In this document: positions 40,691-51,849 of the stretch, in pieces
Numbering within the stretch: position 1 is the stretch's first letter
Layout: every line of letters starts with the position of its first letter
Assembly (NCBI GenBank): GCA_009602725.1
Contig: WELB01000011.1
Span: forward strand, 794,748-858,747
DNA from: Spirogloea muscicola
Taxonomy: Eukaryota; Streptophyta; Zygnematophyceae; Spirogloeales; Spirogloeaceae
Direction: 5' to 3'
Length of the DNA stretch: 64,000 bases
Notes under the pieces: generated by a model
Database searches by the model: none
Seen by the model: the letters and a program-made list of their open reading frames with translations, nothing else
Told to the model about the DNA's origin: nothing
Made by a program: the position numbers and the translations under genes

Positions 40691-42078
40691 TCACGGTCGC
40701 CGCAATTGCAGGCCCCTCCTTGACGTCCGTGGCGCAGTCTCGCAGGCGGCGACATTGCTGGCAAGGTCGTGGCTGTCGGCCCTGGCGTCCCAGAATTCGC
40801 AGTCGGCGATCACGTCGTCGCGTGGCTCAGCCCTCTGGTGAGCCAGCCGGCGCCGGCGCTGCTCGTCGCAAGCACGCCGCTTCCGAAGATGAGCGGCGGC
40901 CTGCACGCTGCCCCAGTCGTTCAAGTCCTCAACGGAAGGGGCGCATGCGGCCCCGTTGTTGCGCAGTATGGAGGCTCGCTAGCTGAGTACGCGGCTGTGG
41001 ACGCCAAGGTGGCGGTCAAGCTGCCGGAGGCGGTGCCTGCGACAGATGCCTGCTGCTTCCCCGTGGCTGCATTGACGGCCGTCCAGTCGCTCCAGGACAA
41101 GGGCGGCATCGCCGACTTTGGCGGCGGTTACAAGGGCAACGTGCTCGTGGAGGCCGCATCTGGCGGCGTCGGTCACTACGCTGTTCAGGTCAGGCCACTG
41201 CCTCAGATAGGCTACCCATCGGCACGTCGGCCTTGGTCATGGCAGCTGATGCTCTCTACTTTGTTCATGGCAGCTGACGCTCTCCATCTTGCAGCAAAGT
41301 CAAGCTGCAAAGTCGGGCCCTCAAAGACTGCAGTTGCCACTGCACTGACACCGAAGTCTATGGACGCGCCTGCTGTGTGCCCCAGCTGGCAAAGCTGGCG
41401 GGCGCCCACGTGACGTCCACAGTGGGTGCTCGGAACTTCGACTACTCACGTACGTCAAGGGCTTGGGCGCTGACGAAGTGATCGATTACAAGAGCGAGGA
41501 AGGGCGTGCGCTCAAGAGCCCCAGCGGCAAGCTGTACGACATTGTGGTCGACAGCACTGGCCACGGGGAGCCCTGGAGCAAAGTCCGCCGTGTCCTCGCG
41601 CCTGGGGTGCAAGACCCCTCGCCTCTTGGCAGCCGCTGGCAGCGGCCTGCATGCAGCTTGTCATTTGTTAACGTCTTGCCTGCTTGCTTTGCAGTGTGTT
41701 GTTGCGATTGTCGCACAGAACTACGCCCTGCACAGTCAACTACGCCCTGCACAGTCATTGCCTCTCAGCCGAAATCCAGTGTATGGCAACCTGATGCCTG
41801 GCATGCACATGTCATGGCAGGGTCGGCATGTGGTGCTTGTCCCCTCAGGTTGGGTGTTCCTGAATCTGGTGGGACAGACGCTTGCCTTTGCGGGAAAGAG
41901 GCAGCTGCCTTGCATCGTATCAGTAAACAAGAAGGACCTGGGACTCGTTGTGGAGCTGGCAGCAGCTGGCAAGCTAAGGACCACCATAGACGCCAGCTTG
42001 CCGTTTGACAAGGCCCCCGAGGCCTGGGCGAAGAGCATCGACGGCCACGTCACAGGCAAAGTCATTGTCACAATGTGA
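40285..42078 (+). CDS. Quinone oxidoreductase, ceQORH/AOR type (zinc-free MDR), with an apparent 8-bp frameshift
   Basis: This NADPH-dependent medium-chain reductase reduces quinones or alpha,beta-unsaturated carbonyls; plant relatives sit at the chloroplast envelope. Exon 1 (40285-40371) reads MAAAVAATPAAA then MRAWQYTRYKGGAAALR. Exon 2 (40493-40637) has SVNPLDWKVQSG, exon 3 (40746-40837) GDIAGKVVAVGPGV, and exon 4 (40967-41188) AASGGVGHYAVQ, the nucleotide-binding loop. Exon 5 (41386-41606) has GARNFDY, then in another frame VKGLGADEVIDYK. The last exon ends AWAKSIDGHVTGKVIVTM, with TGA at 42076-42078. The two halves of exon 5 join perfectly to the family pattern if the eight bases TCACGTAC near 41444-41451 are ignored. 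This is either a real lesion or an assembly error. The second in-frame ATG (40321) aligns with the paralogue's start. Confidence 0.88.
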
Positions 42079-42700
42079 TGGTCTACTTCTCCCTAGAGAC
42101 TGACAAGAACACCCAATTGGAACTCCTGACAAGAGGATCATGGTGTGGCAATTACTTAGTCTGTAACAACCTAGATCATTACTGTAAGTAAAGAAGGCAA
42201 GGTATCCTTCTGCAGGACATGTAAATATAGGACTACAAGGCAGATAAGTATACCTGATTCATAACAGTGCACATTGAAGCCCTGGATGCCAAGAAGACAG
42301 AACATAGGTGCAAAAAAGGTGCAGCCGAATCTCCTACTCATTGCAGCAGCTCACAGCGATTGGTGCATGCTGATGTTTCTCTTGCATGTGCAACACATAC
42401 ATTGATTTTGAGGATTTGTAAAATGCGTGAGCAATGGTTTTTTAGTTGCTTGAGGGCCATCGTCTGCCTCACCATAACGTCCATGACGTAAGGGCTCTGG
42501 GAGCCCTTGGTCTCCTTGCTTCTTCCTCGCACACGAGCGGCACAAGCAACCAGAAACCATTATTCTGACTGCTAGCATAGCTAATGTACTTCCTACTTGG
42601 ACTCTGAAGACCAGCTACTCTTAACAAAGACTACTGTGCAGCCGCCTATGTGCAATTTCCGCAAATACGACGACTCCACGGAAGCTGCCATATTGTGATG
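42079..42700. other. Intergenic region between the convergent oxidoreductase paralogues
   Basis: About 620 bases with no conserved coding segment; presumably the 3' UTRs of both genes. Short open frames here have no recognisable motif. Confidence 0.6.
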
Positions 42701-45133
42701 TCAGCAAATGGTGACAATAACCTTGCCAGCAGGATGGCCGGCCCTGAGACACGTCCACGACATGGGGGCCGTCTCAAATGCGTGGCTAAAGTCGAGCATT
42801 GTCCGCAGTCGACCTGACTTGGCCCAATCCAGCAGTTACGACAGGTCCTCATGGTTGGTTTGCAGACAAAGAATACCTTCCTCTTCTGTGCGAGGTGCAG
42901 CGCCTGCTTGACTTCTTGCAGGACGATCGACTTGCTTGATGAAAGGCATATGAAGCGGCCCTGCCAGGGTGCACAAGCCATGTACCCTCTTTGGTGATCA
43001 GCTGAAGAGCATTGAATCGACAGAACTGGTCACACAGATCATTGCATGGCATGTTCTGCTCCGCATGTAACTCGTCAGTCATGGCCACAGAGTCAGATGA
43101 TGGACACTATCTGTTAGCAGTGGAGTGTACGGTCGTAGAAGATATACAATAATCCTAATCAGAATGAGGTCATGCAGGTCAACATGACCTTGATGCATTG
43201 CCCTCACCTTGTCGTTCAGGAGAAAGCGGACCTTGCTGAACGAGATGCCAGATGTGGAGCAGTCCAAGACAATATCATAAAGGCCCTCACGTGTTTGGGA
43301 AAATTCTAGCGACTCTGTGTTCTGGTATGCAATGACGTCATCTGCCCCAAGCTGTCTAACAAACCCTGCATTAGCAGAGCTGGTGACTGCTGTAACCTGC
43401 GCACCACCTATTTTCGCAATCTGCATATGAGGCCAATTTGAGAAGACATGCATATTAGGTATCACTTGCCGGTGGACCTGCTTGAAGCATGCTGCTCCGG
43501 GTGTAAGGCTTTTGGTCGCATTTCACATCAAGCAATGCTGAGTGCACTTGTGTACAGTACTGTAAAACAAAGATTCCTGGCTTGTTGCACCCAGAAAATG
43601 CACTGACTTTTGCGTCTCACCTGAATTGCATAATGGCCAACACCTCCTGCTGCCCCCAAAATCATTACCCTGCGAGTCTTACAGAAGCTCCCATCGTACC
43701 TGAGACCACCCTTATCTTGGAGTGCCTGGAGGGCTGCGCAACCCGCGCTCACTAAGCAAGACGCATCGTGCATGGCTACTTCAGGAGGTATTCTGGCTGA
43801 GTGCTTCTCGTCAAGCACTGCATACTCCGCAAGTCCTCCTCCCCTCTGCACAGGATTATTACACAGTCAGCAACAAGCGCTGATACAAATACCTGAGAAT
43901 TAGCCATTCCAGAAGTCTGCCGATGTGACACGGCTATAACCCCAGCCAACGGCCAAGCTTGGTGCCAAGGGGCGCACTTCTCTTACACAAGCTATTCATG
44001 CCATGCAAACCTGAAGCGTAGTCCAGCCCATGACAGGATCTGTCACTGCAGAATCGTACACACCAGTCTGTACAAATTCCGTTATCCCTGCCACGTCGGT
44101 GCCTATTAAACACAAGGAATAACCACCTTGTGACGAGCTATTAACTACCAAAGTCAGGTACACATATTTGTTGATTGCACACCTGCTAAAGACTATCAAG
44201 ACTCATTCTCAGATTCAACAGAGCGGAGCTACTCTTGATGATTTAGTAGACCATGTGCATGGGCATCCATTTCTTCTGGGCCCCGTGGTCATCTCTGTTT
44301 CATGCATGACCTCATGCTTTTGATCCCGAGACGCCCACGTTCAGGAGACAATTGGGATGACTATTCATGTTCATGAACAGACAGCTTGGGGCAATTTGGA
44401 TGCATTGCAAGTTACATGGGATGTAAGGTAACTTGGGCGGCAGGAAAGGCCTCATCTGGCCCTCTTGCAGTTTCCAGTCGATGGCATTGAGGCCGACTGC
44501 CCTGGTCTTCACCAGGAGCTGCCCGCGCTTGGCTTTTGGTAGTGGAAAGTGGTCAAACTGTCTTGATCGTTCTTGGCCAAGATGGAGATAACGCATGGTC
44601 AGTTGGGGCATGCTAAGATTACATCCCAGGAACAACAACCACTTACAGAAAGTGACCAACAAGCGGTTGGATTCCAAAGACCTCGACTGACCGCACATTA
44701 CTGAGGAGCTACAAGCCTGAGTCTTCCAAGCCTTGACAGAACAACATCCCACGGCCTGTATCTGCCTACGTACAGACTGGCTACTGAAGACGTTGTCAGC
44801 CGGTCAAGAGAAACGATGTGGGACAATCTGGCCTCTGGACTATGTCAAATACGACATGCATGTGCATGTCTCTACACAGCTCAGGCACAGAGTCCTACCC
44901 GGAGAATATCGACTGTTGCTTGCTCATATCGACTCTCTAGGGTCACCCACCCAACTCATGTGCTCCACTACCCACCCAACTCATGTGCTCCACTACCAGT
45001 CCTTTATAATAGGCGAGACCTATGTGAACGTCCTCAGATGGAAATTAATATATCAGAGGAAGACAAAAGGAAAGCGGTGTACCTCGAGGGCTTCTGCACC
45101 ACCTTGGTACGTTCTGTACGTCCACGCCTTCAT
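42701..45133 (-). CDS. Quinone oxidoreductase paralogue 2, apparent frameshift in last exon
   Basis: Same family as the neighbour at 40285. Exon 1 (45083-45133) is MKAWTYRTYQGGAEALE. Exon 2 (44416-44557) begins FDHFPLPKAKRGQ and holds GLNAIDWKLQEG. Exon 3 (about 44.03-44.10 kb) reads CTDVAGITEF. Exon 4 (43621-43845) starts RGGGLAEYAV and ends AAGGVGHYAIQ. Exon 5 (43208-43420) has VRQLGADDVIAYQ. The last exon ends GHPAGKVIVTIC, with TGA at 42701-42703. Intron positions and phases after exons 1, 2, 3 and 4 equal those of paralogue 1, so the pair arose by duplication. In the last exon the upstream part (KVFFVCKPT) and the downstream part (LLDWAKSGRLRTMLD) lie in different frames, and the downstream frame runs back into a TAA near 42836. 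It may be a decaying copy, or this may be a one-base sequence error. An intron holds a 25-bp tandem duplication (44945-44995). Confidence 0.85.
44945..44995. repeat. 25-bp two-copy tandem duplication
   Basis: ACCCACCCAACTCATGTGCT and the bases after it occur twice with a 25-base period inside intron 1 of oxidoreductase 2. Confidence 0.85.
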
Positions 45134-45903
45134 GTGCCGCGGCAGACGCGTAGGGCGGTCGGCCATCTGTTGCTCTGGTGCTATTGCCGCCGTTGTCCTG
45201 TATGCGGTGATTCTGCGAGCGAGCGGCAATGTCACGGATGAGGGAGAGTCCTGGCAAGACCCTCTGCAAGCAGCTGCATGCTGCGCAGCTCGAGAGGCTG
45301 GATACCTGACCCGGGAGGCCGCGATGGCAGATGACAACTGCTGGACGGGGAGCACAAGCGGTGACACCGGTGAGCATGTGGCCTTGCCGCATGGCCAGCC
45401 AGGACCACGAGCACACAACACTGATAGTCTTTGGGGGCTCCGCGGACGTCCGTGATTCCTCCGTGGTTCCTCGCCCGTGGCGACGGCTCCCGACTGGCAG
45501 GTCGAGGAGGCGGCCGGAGGCGCGGCGCCTTCGGCTGCTCGCGCAGGGATGCGGGCGATGGAGGGCTTCCGCGACGGTGGCGGCGGCAACGGCGGNGACG
45601 GCGGCGGCGGCGGCGGCGGCGGCAGCGCGGCGGCGGCGCGGAGGCCTGAGAGGGAGCGAGTCGGGGCGGCGATCTTGGCCATGCCGGGGCCATGCATGCA
45701 GCAGGGCCCGCAAGAGCCCTAGGTGGCGCCACGCTAATAAGGCTGACATGGCTAAATAAACAAGGCTACTGTGGCTTCGTAGTATACTTATTACAACCTT
45801 CTGTATGCAACACGCTGGGCATTTTCAGCGCTCTTTTAATATCGCATTCTTTCTTGGCGGGCCGACTCGCCCAGGCGCCCGGCTACGTCCCAACCGCCGC
45901 TTC

Positions 45904-46345
45904 GTTTTGCAATAGCAATTGCCTGAACAGTGTATGGGCTTGAAATCGCCAACCTTTTGATTCATGCGCCCCGCTGCCCGTGAAAGTCGCCCGCTTTCGC
46001 TTCCGCTCTCCTTCGTACATTTGTCCAATGTGCTTGCCTTTGTACTTGGCCACACATGGCCTCCCCATCTCTTAATATACACGCATTTTCCTTTTTTTCT
46101 TCGGAGCCCACTGCTGGCCGGAGAAACGGGCTCTTCTAAAGTAAACGGCGGCCGAAAGGCCATCCCCGAGCAATGTACAACGTCTGAAAGGGCCGGAAGG
46201 CTCCAAAAATTCGATTGAAGCTCTCTGACTTTTGCGAGTGACCGCTCAATGACCTCTGCCGCTTCGTTCATGTAGCCCCCAGTTTTGCACTACTTCTGCC
46301 TGAACAATGTATCGGCTTGAACTGGCCACCCTTGCATTTCATGCA
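45904..46345 (+). repeat. Diverged direct repeat pair about 380 bp apart
   Basis: Both copies carry TTTTGCA, then GCCTGAACA, TGTAT, GGCTTGAA and a closing TTTCATGC or ATTCATGC in the same order and spacing (45904-45967 and 46284-46345). Each copy is followed downstream by a family A segment, which suggests an old duplication of a unit of about 380-450 bp. Confidence 0.7.
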
Positions 46346-46474
46346 CACTGCGCCCTTTCTAATGCCTTGCACCAGAAAGCTGGGCGAGCTCTAGTTGGTG
46401 GCAGAAGGGCTTCGTTTCTGGCATCTAGTATTCATAAATCAATTAGTGACCTTTATATTTTGACCCGTGGTAAC

Positions 46475-46570
46475 TGAGCGGGTCAACCTGCTGTAGGTTA
46501 TGTAGATCTTTAGATGTGCTTGCCTTTGTACTTGGCCATTTGGCCTACGTTTGTTTCAAATACACGAAGT
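46475..46570 (+). repeat. Repeat family A, copy 2
   Basis: It reads TGAGCGGGTCAACCTGCTG, a GTTATGTA stretch, TGTGCTTGCCTTTGTACTTG, then GGCCATTTGGCC and ATACACGAAG. The same blocks in the same order are seen at about 309-405 and 57484-57592. Partial copies lie at 46020-46085 (+) and 61672-61735 (reverse strand). Confidence 0.8.
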
Positions 46571-47993
46571 TCTTCTTCTCTCCCTCTAGTCGGCGAGTGC
46601 AGATCGGAATAAGTGGATGGCGGAAAAGCATCGCCCTGTCAGACGGCTGGCAAGTCTGCACTTACGCCTCCTCAGGCCGTTTGTGTCACAGCGTATGGCC
46701 GTCAGTGTAGCGCCAGACGCTGGCCCAGTGTCTGCCCAAAGGGGACAGGACCTGCCACCGGAACAGAAGCTCTGCCGGATGGGAAGCCTATGATGAGGAA
46801 GCGGTGGCTGCGCAAGTCCAGCCCAGAAACGGACAAGTTCCAGGGAACATCCAACAGGATCCAGGGAACATTAAACAGGAAAAGGCAATGCACTCTGGAG
46901 AAACAAGTAGCAATCACCAAAGTTACGATGCCACCCGCAACTGGCACCCTGCGGCATATTAACCAATCCCCACATGAACCCTGGCCGCTGCCAGATGTCA
47001 GCGAGTCCCGTGGGCATTGGTCACAAAGGGCGGCAGCGCTGTGGCGGCAAAGTATCGCAGACGTTCAGCTGCAGCATCGAAAGTTAGTCTCTGCAGCCGG
47101 CGGCACAGCATGCTGATGGCACATGGTGGGCGAGCCCGACCTGTGCTGATTCGCCACCTGCAAGACGCTTTTACAAAATCTCCGTTGTAGCGGCTGGGAC
47201 AGTTACCATGCTATTTGTGCAATACACACCATGTGCTCCTTGCTGCCGGTGTGGCAGGCGCTACGTCGAGGAGGGGACGTACATGTCTACCTGCAATACA
47301 TGTACCAATTAGATAGAGGAGGAGAGGAGGGGATATGCACTGGTCCCTGCAGCACGTATCACTGTCGCCTCTTTCTGGAAGAAGATGCGGATTGGCTCCA
47401 GCATGCGCCTGGTCAGTCGTCTGGCCTTCACAGCCGCCTCCTCGAAAGAGCACTCATACTGATGACGACTCTCCTGGGAGAGGAGACATTCTACTGTGTC
47501 TTTACACCAAGTACTATGACGCACCTTCCAGTTGCAAGTATCCATCAACTCTCCAATTATTATAGCTGCTTGCGTTGATCATTTATGCAAGTTGCTCAAG
47601 CAGTTCCAGATGGGCGGGGTCCACCCTGACAGCTAGCTTGTTTGGCAGTCTTCGACCCCCGCTTCCGCTTGGGTGACTTCGACGGAGTACAGCAGATACA
47701 AGGAGGTTGACCCGACTTAACAATTATCGAGTAATGATTGGTATTTATAAGTGGCTACTGACAAGACACAGCAATGCAACTGCGTCAAGTCTTTAGTAGC
47801 ACAGCACTCTACTCTGCAAGTAGCATATGCTATTGAGACCAACTGTTTGTAGGAGGTAGGTAGGAGTTGGCCCACATGCTAACTGTACCTTGCCAATGTG
47901 AGGTGGACAGTTCACAGCTGCTGTCTTGCAGTTAAAAGTTGTAACTGGCTGGATGACGCCCAACCTAGCTGAGATCTTTTGAAATTAGAAGCC

Positions 47994-50890
47994 TCAAAGA
48001 GAAGGTTTCACTTGGCAGCTTTTCTTATAGTCAGCATCAGAGAATGTTGAGCAGTTTGCCAAGGAATTAAAATGCTCCCAAGTGCACAACTCATTGCTTA
48101 TTTTTGCATGCCAAGGACCCTGATCCAACCAGCTTGCACCTTCCGGCGGTGTGCATCTTGGCAAATCAACCTCCTCGCCATTGTACAGCATGCGTACGAA
48201 GTGTGCCTGGTTGTCCGGTGCTGACCAAAGCTCCAAACACATGTAGGATGAGTACGGTGGCCATGTTGGACAAGGTATTCCCAGGCTCGCTGTCACACAG
48301 ACGAAACGTCCGCTCTTGAGCAAGCTGTGTTAGTCGTTTTAATTGCTGTGGACCTGTGGCACAGGTTGCGTAAGATACTGATGACCCAGCAAGACTGCAG
48401 GAAAGGATAACACAAGCACCAAAAGTGTAATGAGCCGAAGCAGTAGATGGGTTGATTCTTGCAGATGAAAGCAAATGGAAATAGCTGAATTAGTAAGGCA
48501 TTCATGCTGTCCATGTGTATATGAGTTTGAAAGTTAAACACCTGCAAGTGGCATCAGCGTTGCATCATGGCCAGAATATAATATGTATCGGAGGTCTGAT
48601 AGTCCCTTCACACAGCTTGCCATGGTTTGACATAGTTCATCAACAAGTCTGCCCATTGCAAGCTGGCAAACTTCTTGACTCTGCAGTTGGGCCCCAACAG
48701 GCAAATAAGTAATGATCACAACTGCAAGCAAGATGTTACGAGGTATGCAGAGGATCGTAAGGGTAGAACTCAACAAGCTTCAGACTCCTGGCTGCAAGCA
48801 TTATAGTATGGATTTGGCTAGATCTTGAAGTCAAGGCAGGCTGTGTATACTGCAAGTATGGAGGTGACTACCTTCCTGTGACGCAGCTTGAATAAGGCAC
48901 TCACTGAAAAGGTTGTGGCATGGTCTACTGAAAGCAGGTGACGGAGCTCATCGATGTCTTTCTTTGTCACACCAGTTGGAAGTGCATCTCCATGTTGTTG
49001 ACGGCAGTCAAGGTTGTCAACTGCCTGCAGGACATTACCCAGCACCATTAAGTGGTCCGGCACTCTGCTGATGAATAACCCAAATTCAAGACTGCCATTA
49101 TACTGAGTGTGTCAGCTTGAATCTTCTCCATAGTCAGTGGTCAGGTGATTCTAGGTCAATGATAAATACTACTTCATGCAAATGCCCAACTGCTTTGCTT
49201 CAAGGACAGCCTACCGTGACCCAAGGGAAGCGACCATCATCATCGAGGTGATAGAAGTTTTGCACTGCTTCTGCAAACAGCTGCACACACTGGTGGTGAG
49301 CCGGTCTGGTTGATAACGTCAACCAGTGAAGGATAGGCCCTGTAAACCACACTCAACGCACTCAAACTCTTCCTTACATTGCACAACCCTTTCGTGATCT
49401 TGATACGGGCAGGCACAAAGGTCCTGACTGACTGAGAAAGATGTGTGCTCGATAAGAGGCCTACCCGATAATCAGCTCGCCAACCGACAAAATGCCGGCT
49501 CCCATCAGCTGCTTGAATTGGGCTAGTCATTGCCTTCCATGCTTTGCCCCACAGCAGGGAACCTCTGACGCAAACAAGCCACCCGTCCTTAGAGGCACAG
49601 CATCTGAGGAGGACTCTCAAGTTTTGATGCAATGGAGGCAGAAGAAAGCGTCAGTCTGTGTCCCCCTCAGTCCTGAGCATTCTGGGGAGCCCTTACCTCT
49701 TGCAATTGTCATTGTTGTACAAGTTCTCATCTTCATCGTTCCATATGACAATGGGGACCTTGGCTGCTGCCTCCTTGGAGCCAAGCAAGCCAGCGAGCAC
49801 AAAGAAGCCTGCCCACAGCTGTTCAACGGTTACGTGGAAGTGAAGTAGTGACGTTCTCTTGCCTTATCAAGCTGACCAGGTTAGACAGGACGACATGCTT
49901 CAGAATACACCTACGATGTCTGCACTTACCACTAAGGTGAGTGCGAGGGAAGTCAGTTGATCGGATACTGGTCCGCATGAGGGAATTGTCTCCAGGAGGA
50001 CCTAGCAGCTCTGCATAGCGCTCCCGCAGAGATATCCCCAACTGTTGAGCTTCTTGAGCTCCTGATTCACAAAACTGGCTCAAGTGGCTCAAGCTCGATG
50101 AGAGCGCGTACACCATCACAATGAGGCTCAGTGTTTACAACAGAACTAACCGTCAGACAAGGGAGAAGAGTTGGAAGGAGGTGTCAGTAGCAAGCCCTGA
50201 CACTAAGATCCAATAAGTAACTGTCTATACATCGAGGAGGTCACCTTTGATAGTGAGTTGGCCATAAGGATACTCATTGTCACGCTTGTAGATCCTGTCC
50301 TCAAGCTCCACAGGACGTCGCTGCAGGCGTCTCTCCCAGACCTCGCCATCGCTCTGGCCGGTCAGAGGAACAGGCGATCTGTCCCCGTGCCGGAAGAGCA
50401 CATGCACCTGTCTCATGGCAAGGCCTGACAGTCAGCTACTAATTTGTCTAGCTTGATCCTAATCGTCATGCTTACAACGTGAGTATATCGACTCAACGCG
50501 CTACTGATGAACAATCTCGTCAGCCGCGGGCATCTCCTGCCACTGACAAGCCGCTTCCAAGTTCCTGCATGGATGGCATGAAGGGCCGCGAATGTCGCTC
50601 ATTGCCACTGGAGTTGGATCGAGCTGCAGAATCCGGCCGTCCCGTCGTGCTTGCAAGGACTGGCCTGCGACAGGCAGCTGCGGATGAGCTGATGTGCTCG
50701 CCTGCAGGAGCTTAAGGGGCAGCTCAGAAGGCGGCCTGCGCGGCGCAGCGGCCCGCGAGATCGGCTCTGCTGCGGCGGCTGTTGCACCGCCGGGGTCGCC
50801 GCCGGCGGCCGCGGCGGTGGAGGCCGCCGCGACGATCCCGCCCAGCGCTCCGAGCGCGGGCGGCAGCCGGGCGCGCCATGGCCACGCCAT
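47994..50890 (-). CDS. Histidine acid phosphatase, ACP6 / PXYLP1 type
   Basis: Histidine acid phosphatases cleave phosphomonoesters through a phosphohistidine; this branch includes lysophosphatidic acid phosphatase 6 and phosphoxylose phosphatase. Exon 1 (50702-50890) begins MAWPWRARLPPALGALGG, a hydrophobic Ala/Gly-rich leader fitting a signal anchor or organelle targeting. It ends LPLKLLQ. Exon 2 starts at 50407 with VHVLFRHGDRSPVPL, the catalytic RHGxRxP motif. Then come GISLRERYAELLG and RTSIRSTDFPRT (about 50.05-49.93 kb), VPIVIWNDEDENLYNN (49.75 kb), IDELRHLLSVDH (48.95 kb), YSGHDATLMPLAGV with the catalytic HD (48.56 kb), and WPPYSSYMCLELW plus FVRMLYNGEEV (48.25 kb). TGA is at 47994-47996. 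The exon 1/2 junction needs a GC-AG intron. The substrate cannot be told from sequence. Confidence 0.87.
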
Positions 50891-51849
50891 GAAGCTCCGA
50901 GCGGCGCGGCAGGGGCGATCGATGTCACGGCGAGATGCCAGTGCCGGACCTCGCCGACGTGGCAGACCACGTCGGCAGGCCGTCTTACAAGGACGCCACG
51001 TGGGTGAGCACGTCGGCAATCGGCTTCGTGCGGGCCGCCCTCGTGGCTAACTGCAAGATGACTGGCCACGTAAGTGGGGCGAAGGCGCAGTGAGCAAGTT
51101 CTGAAAGCGAGGCCAAGCCGAGCCGATAATCTGGTCATTTGAACGGCAAGTTGATTGCAGACATTGTGTCTTCGGCAGAGCCACTCCATCTCCGCCCGGA
51201 CGCCCCGTTAGGACAGGAAGTTCAGTGCAATGCGGCCACCCCCGCTGGCACCGTCCCGCCAGTCCCTAACGTACATTCCTTTGGGCTGGCCTTTCCCAGC
51301 CACCAGTCAATCTGGCCGAGCTTCTTCTAACGTACGGTACCACTGCTTGTCGTTCGGCACTTCTCGAGCTAGCAGTCGTTTATCGACCTGCCGCCTCCTT
51401 GGTGGGGCTCATTCCACTCAGCGGCTACTTCCCCTTCGTTATCAGCGTCTCAACCCGCCGCTTCCCTCGTCATTGCCATATGCCGGAGGGGCAGCAGCGG
51501 ACGCCGCCCGACTGCGGCGACGGCGGCGCCCGCGGCTCCTCCATCGTCAGCTCGGACGTGCCCGCGGCTCGATCCGCCTCACACTGGGGCGTTGCGCCGT
51601 CTCAGCCGGGCCTTCAAGGCATCCTGTGCTTGGAACGGCCGCCGTGGCTTAGCATCCTTTCCTCGTTCCGGCCAGTGTGGGCCTTGACGCAGCACCTGGC
51701 CGGACCAAGAAGTGGCAATCCTTTTGTGACGAGCCATCGAGGTCTCAAGGGCCCGCGCGGCTGGGCTAAGGCAAGCGGCACTTAGTGGGAGGCCCTAATG
51801 AATTGAGACCGGGGCACCTCTTGCAGTATTGAGGGAGCGCTCTGCGACC
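50891..51849. promoter_or_regulatory. Divergent promoter region phosphatase / V-ATPase d
   Basis: About 960 GC-rich bases. A diverged family B fold-back (GGGCTGGCCTTTCCCAGCC) lies near 51281. CTTGCAG at about 51825-51831 just before the V-ATPase start suggests a 5' UTR intron. Overlapping open frames at 51.2-51.8 kb have no recognised domain. Confidence 0.5.
51280..51330 (+). repeat. Repeat family B, diverged copy
   Basis: The fold-back GGGCTGGCCTTTCCCAGCC is followed by a TCAATCTGGCCGAGCTTCTT stretch that lines up with the TATTCTCAATGGGCGAGCAC block of the units at 40.0-40.2 kb. Confidence 0.55.

Larger units (their letters stand above)
45134..47993. other. Long intergenic, repeat-bearing region
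   Basis: It contains the upstream region of oxidoreductase 2, with a GGC run holding one undetermined base (45595) and an in-frame Pro-rich open stretch back to about 45.7 kb. It also holds two repeat family A copies (about 46.02-46.09 and 46.475-46.57 kb) and a diverged direct repeat pair (45904-45967 and 46284-46345). Open frames at 46613-47116 (+, 167 codons) and 47309-47548 (-) show no recognised domain and are not called as genes. Confidence 0.5.

Noticed and set aside
42836-42838. TAA in a Gln-compatible place of oxidoreductase 2, and TGA as stop in six genes, suggesting TAA/TAG recoded as Gln
   Set aside because: Long conserved exons of MDN1 (15991 to about 17.6 kb, 30459-32483) are rich in Gln, all written CAG or CAA, with no in-frame TAA or TAG. 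A frame change at this spot explains the TAA. TGA preference alone is not evidence of a new code.
46613-47116. A 167-codon plus-strand open frame in the 45-48 kb gap
   Set aside because: No recognisable motif, biased composition or splice context supports it; a chance open frame is as likely.
51480-51785. Open frame starting MPEGQQRTPPDCG upstream of V-ATPase d
   Set aside because: No recognised domain; it lies where a promoter and 5' UTR intron are expected, and the V-ATPase start at 51850 is well supported by homology.
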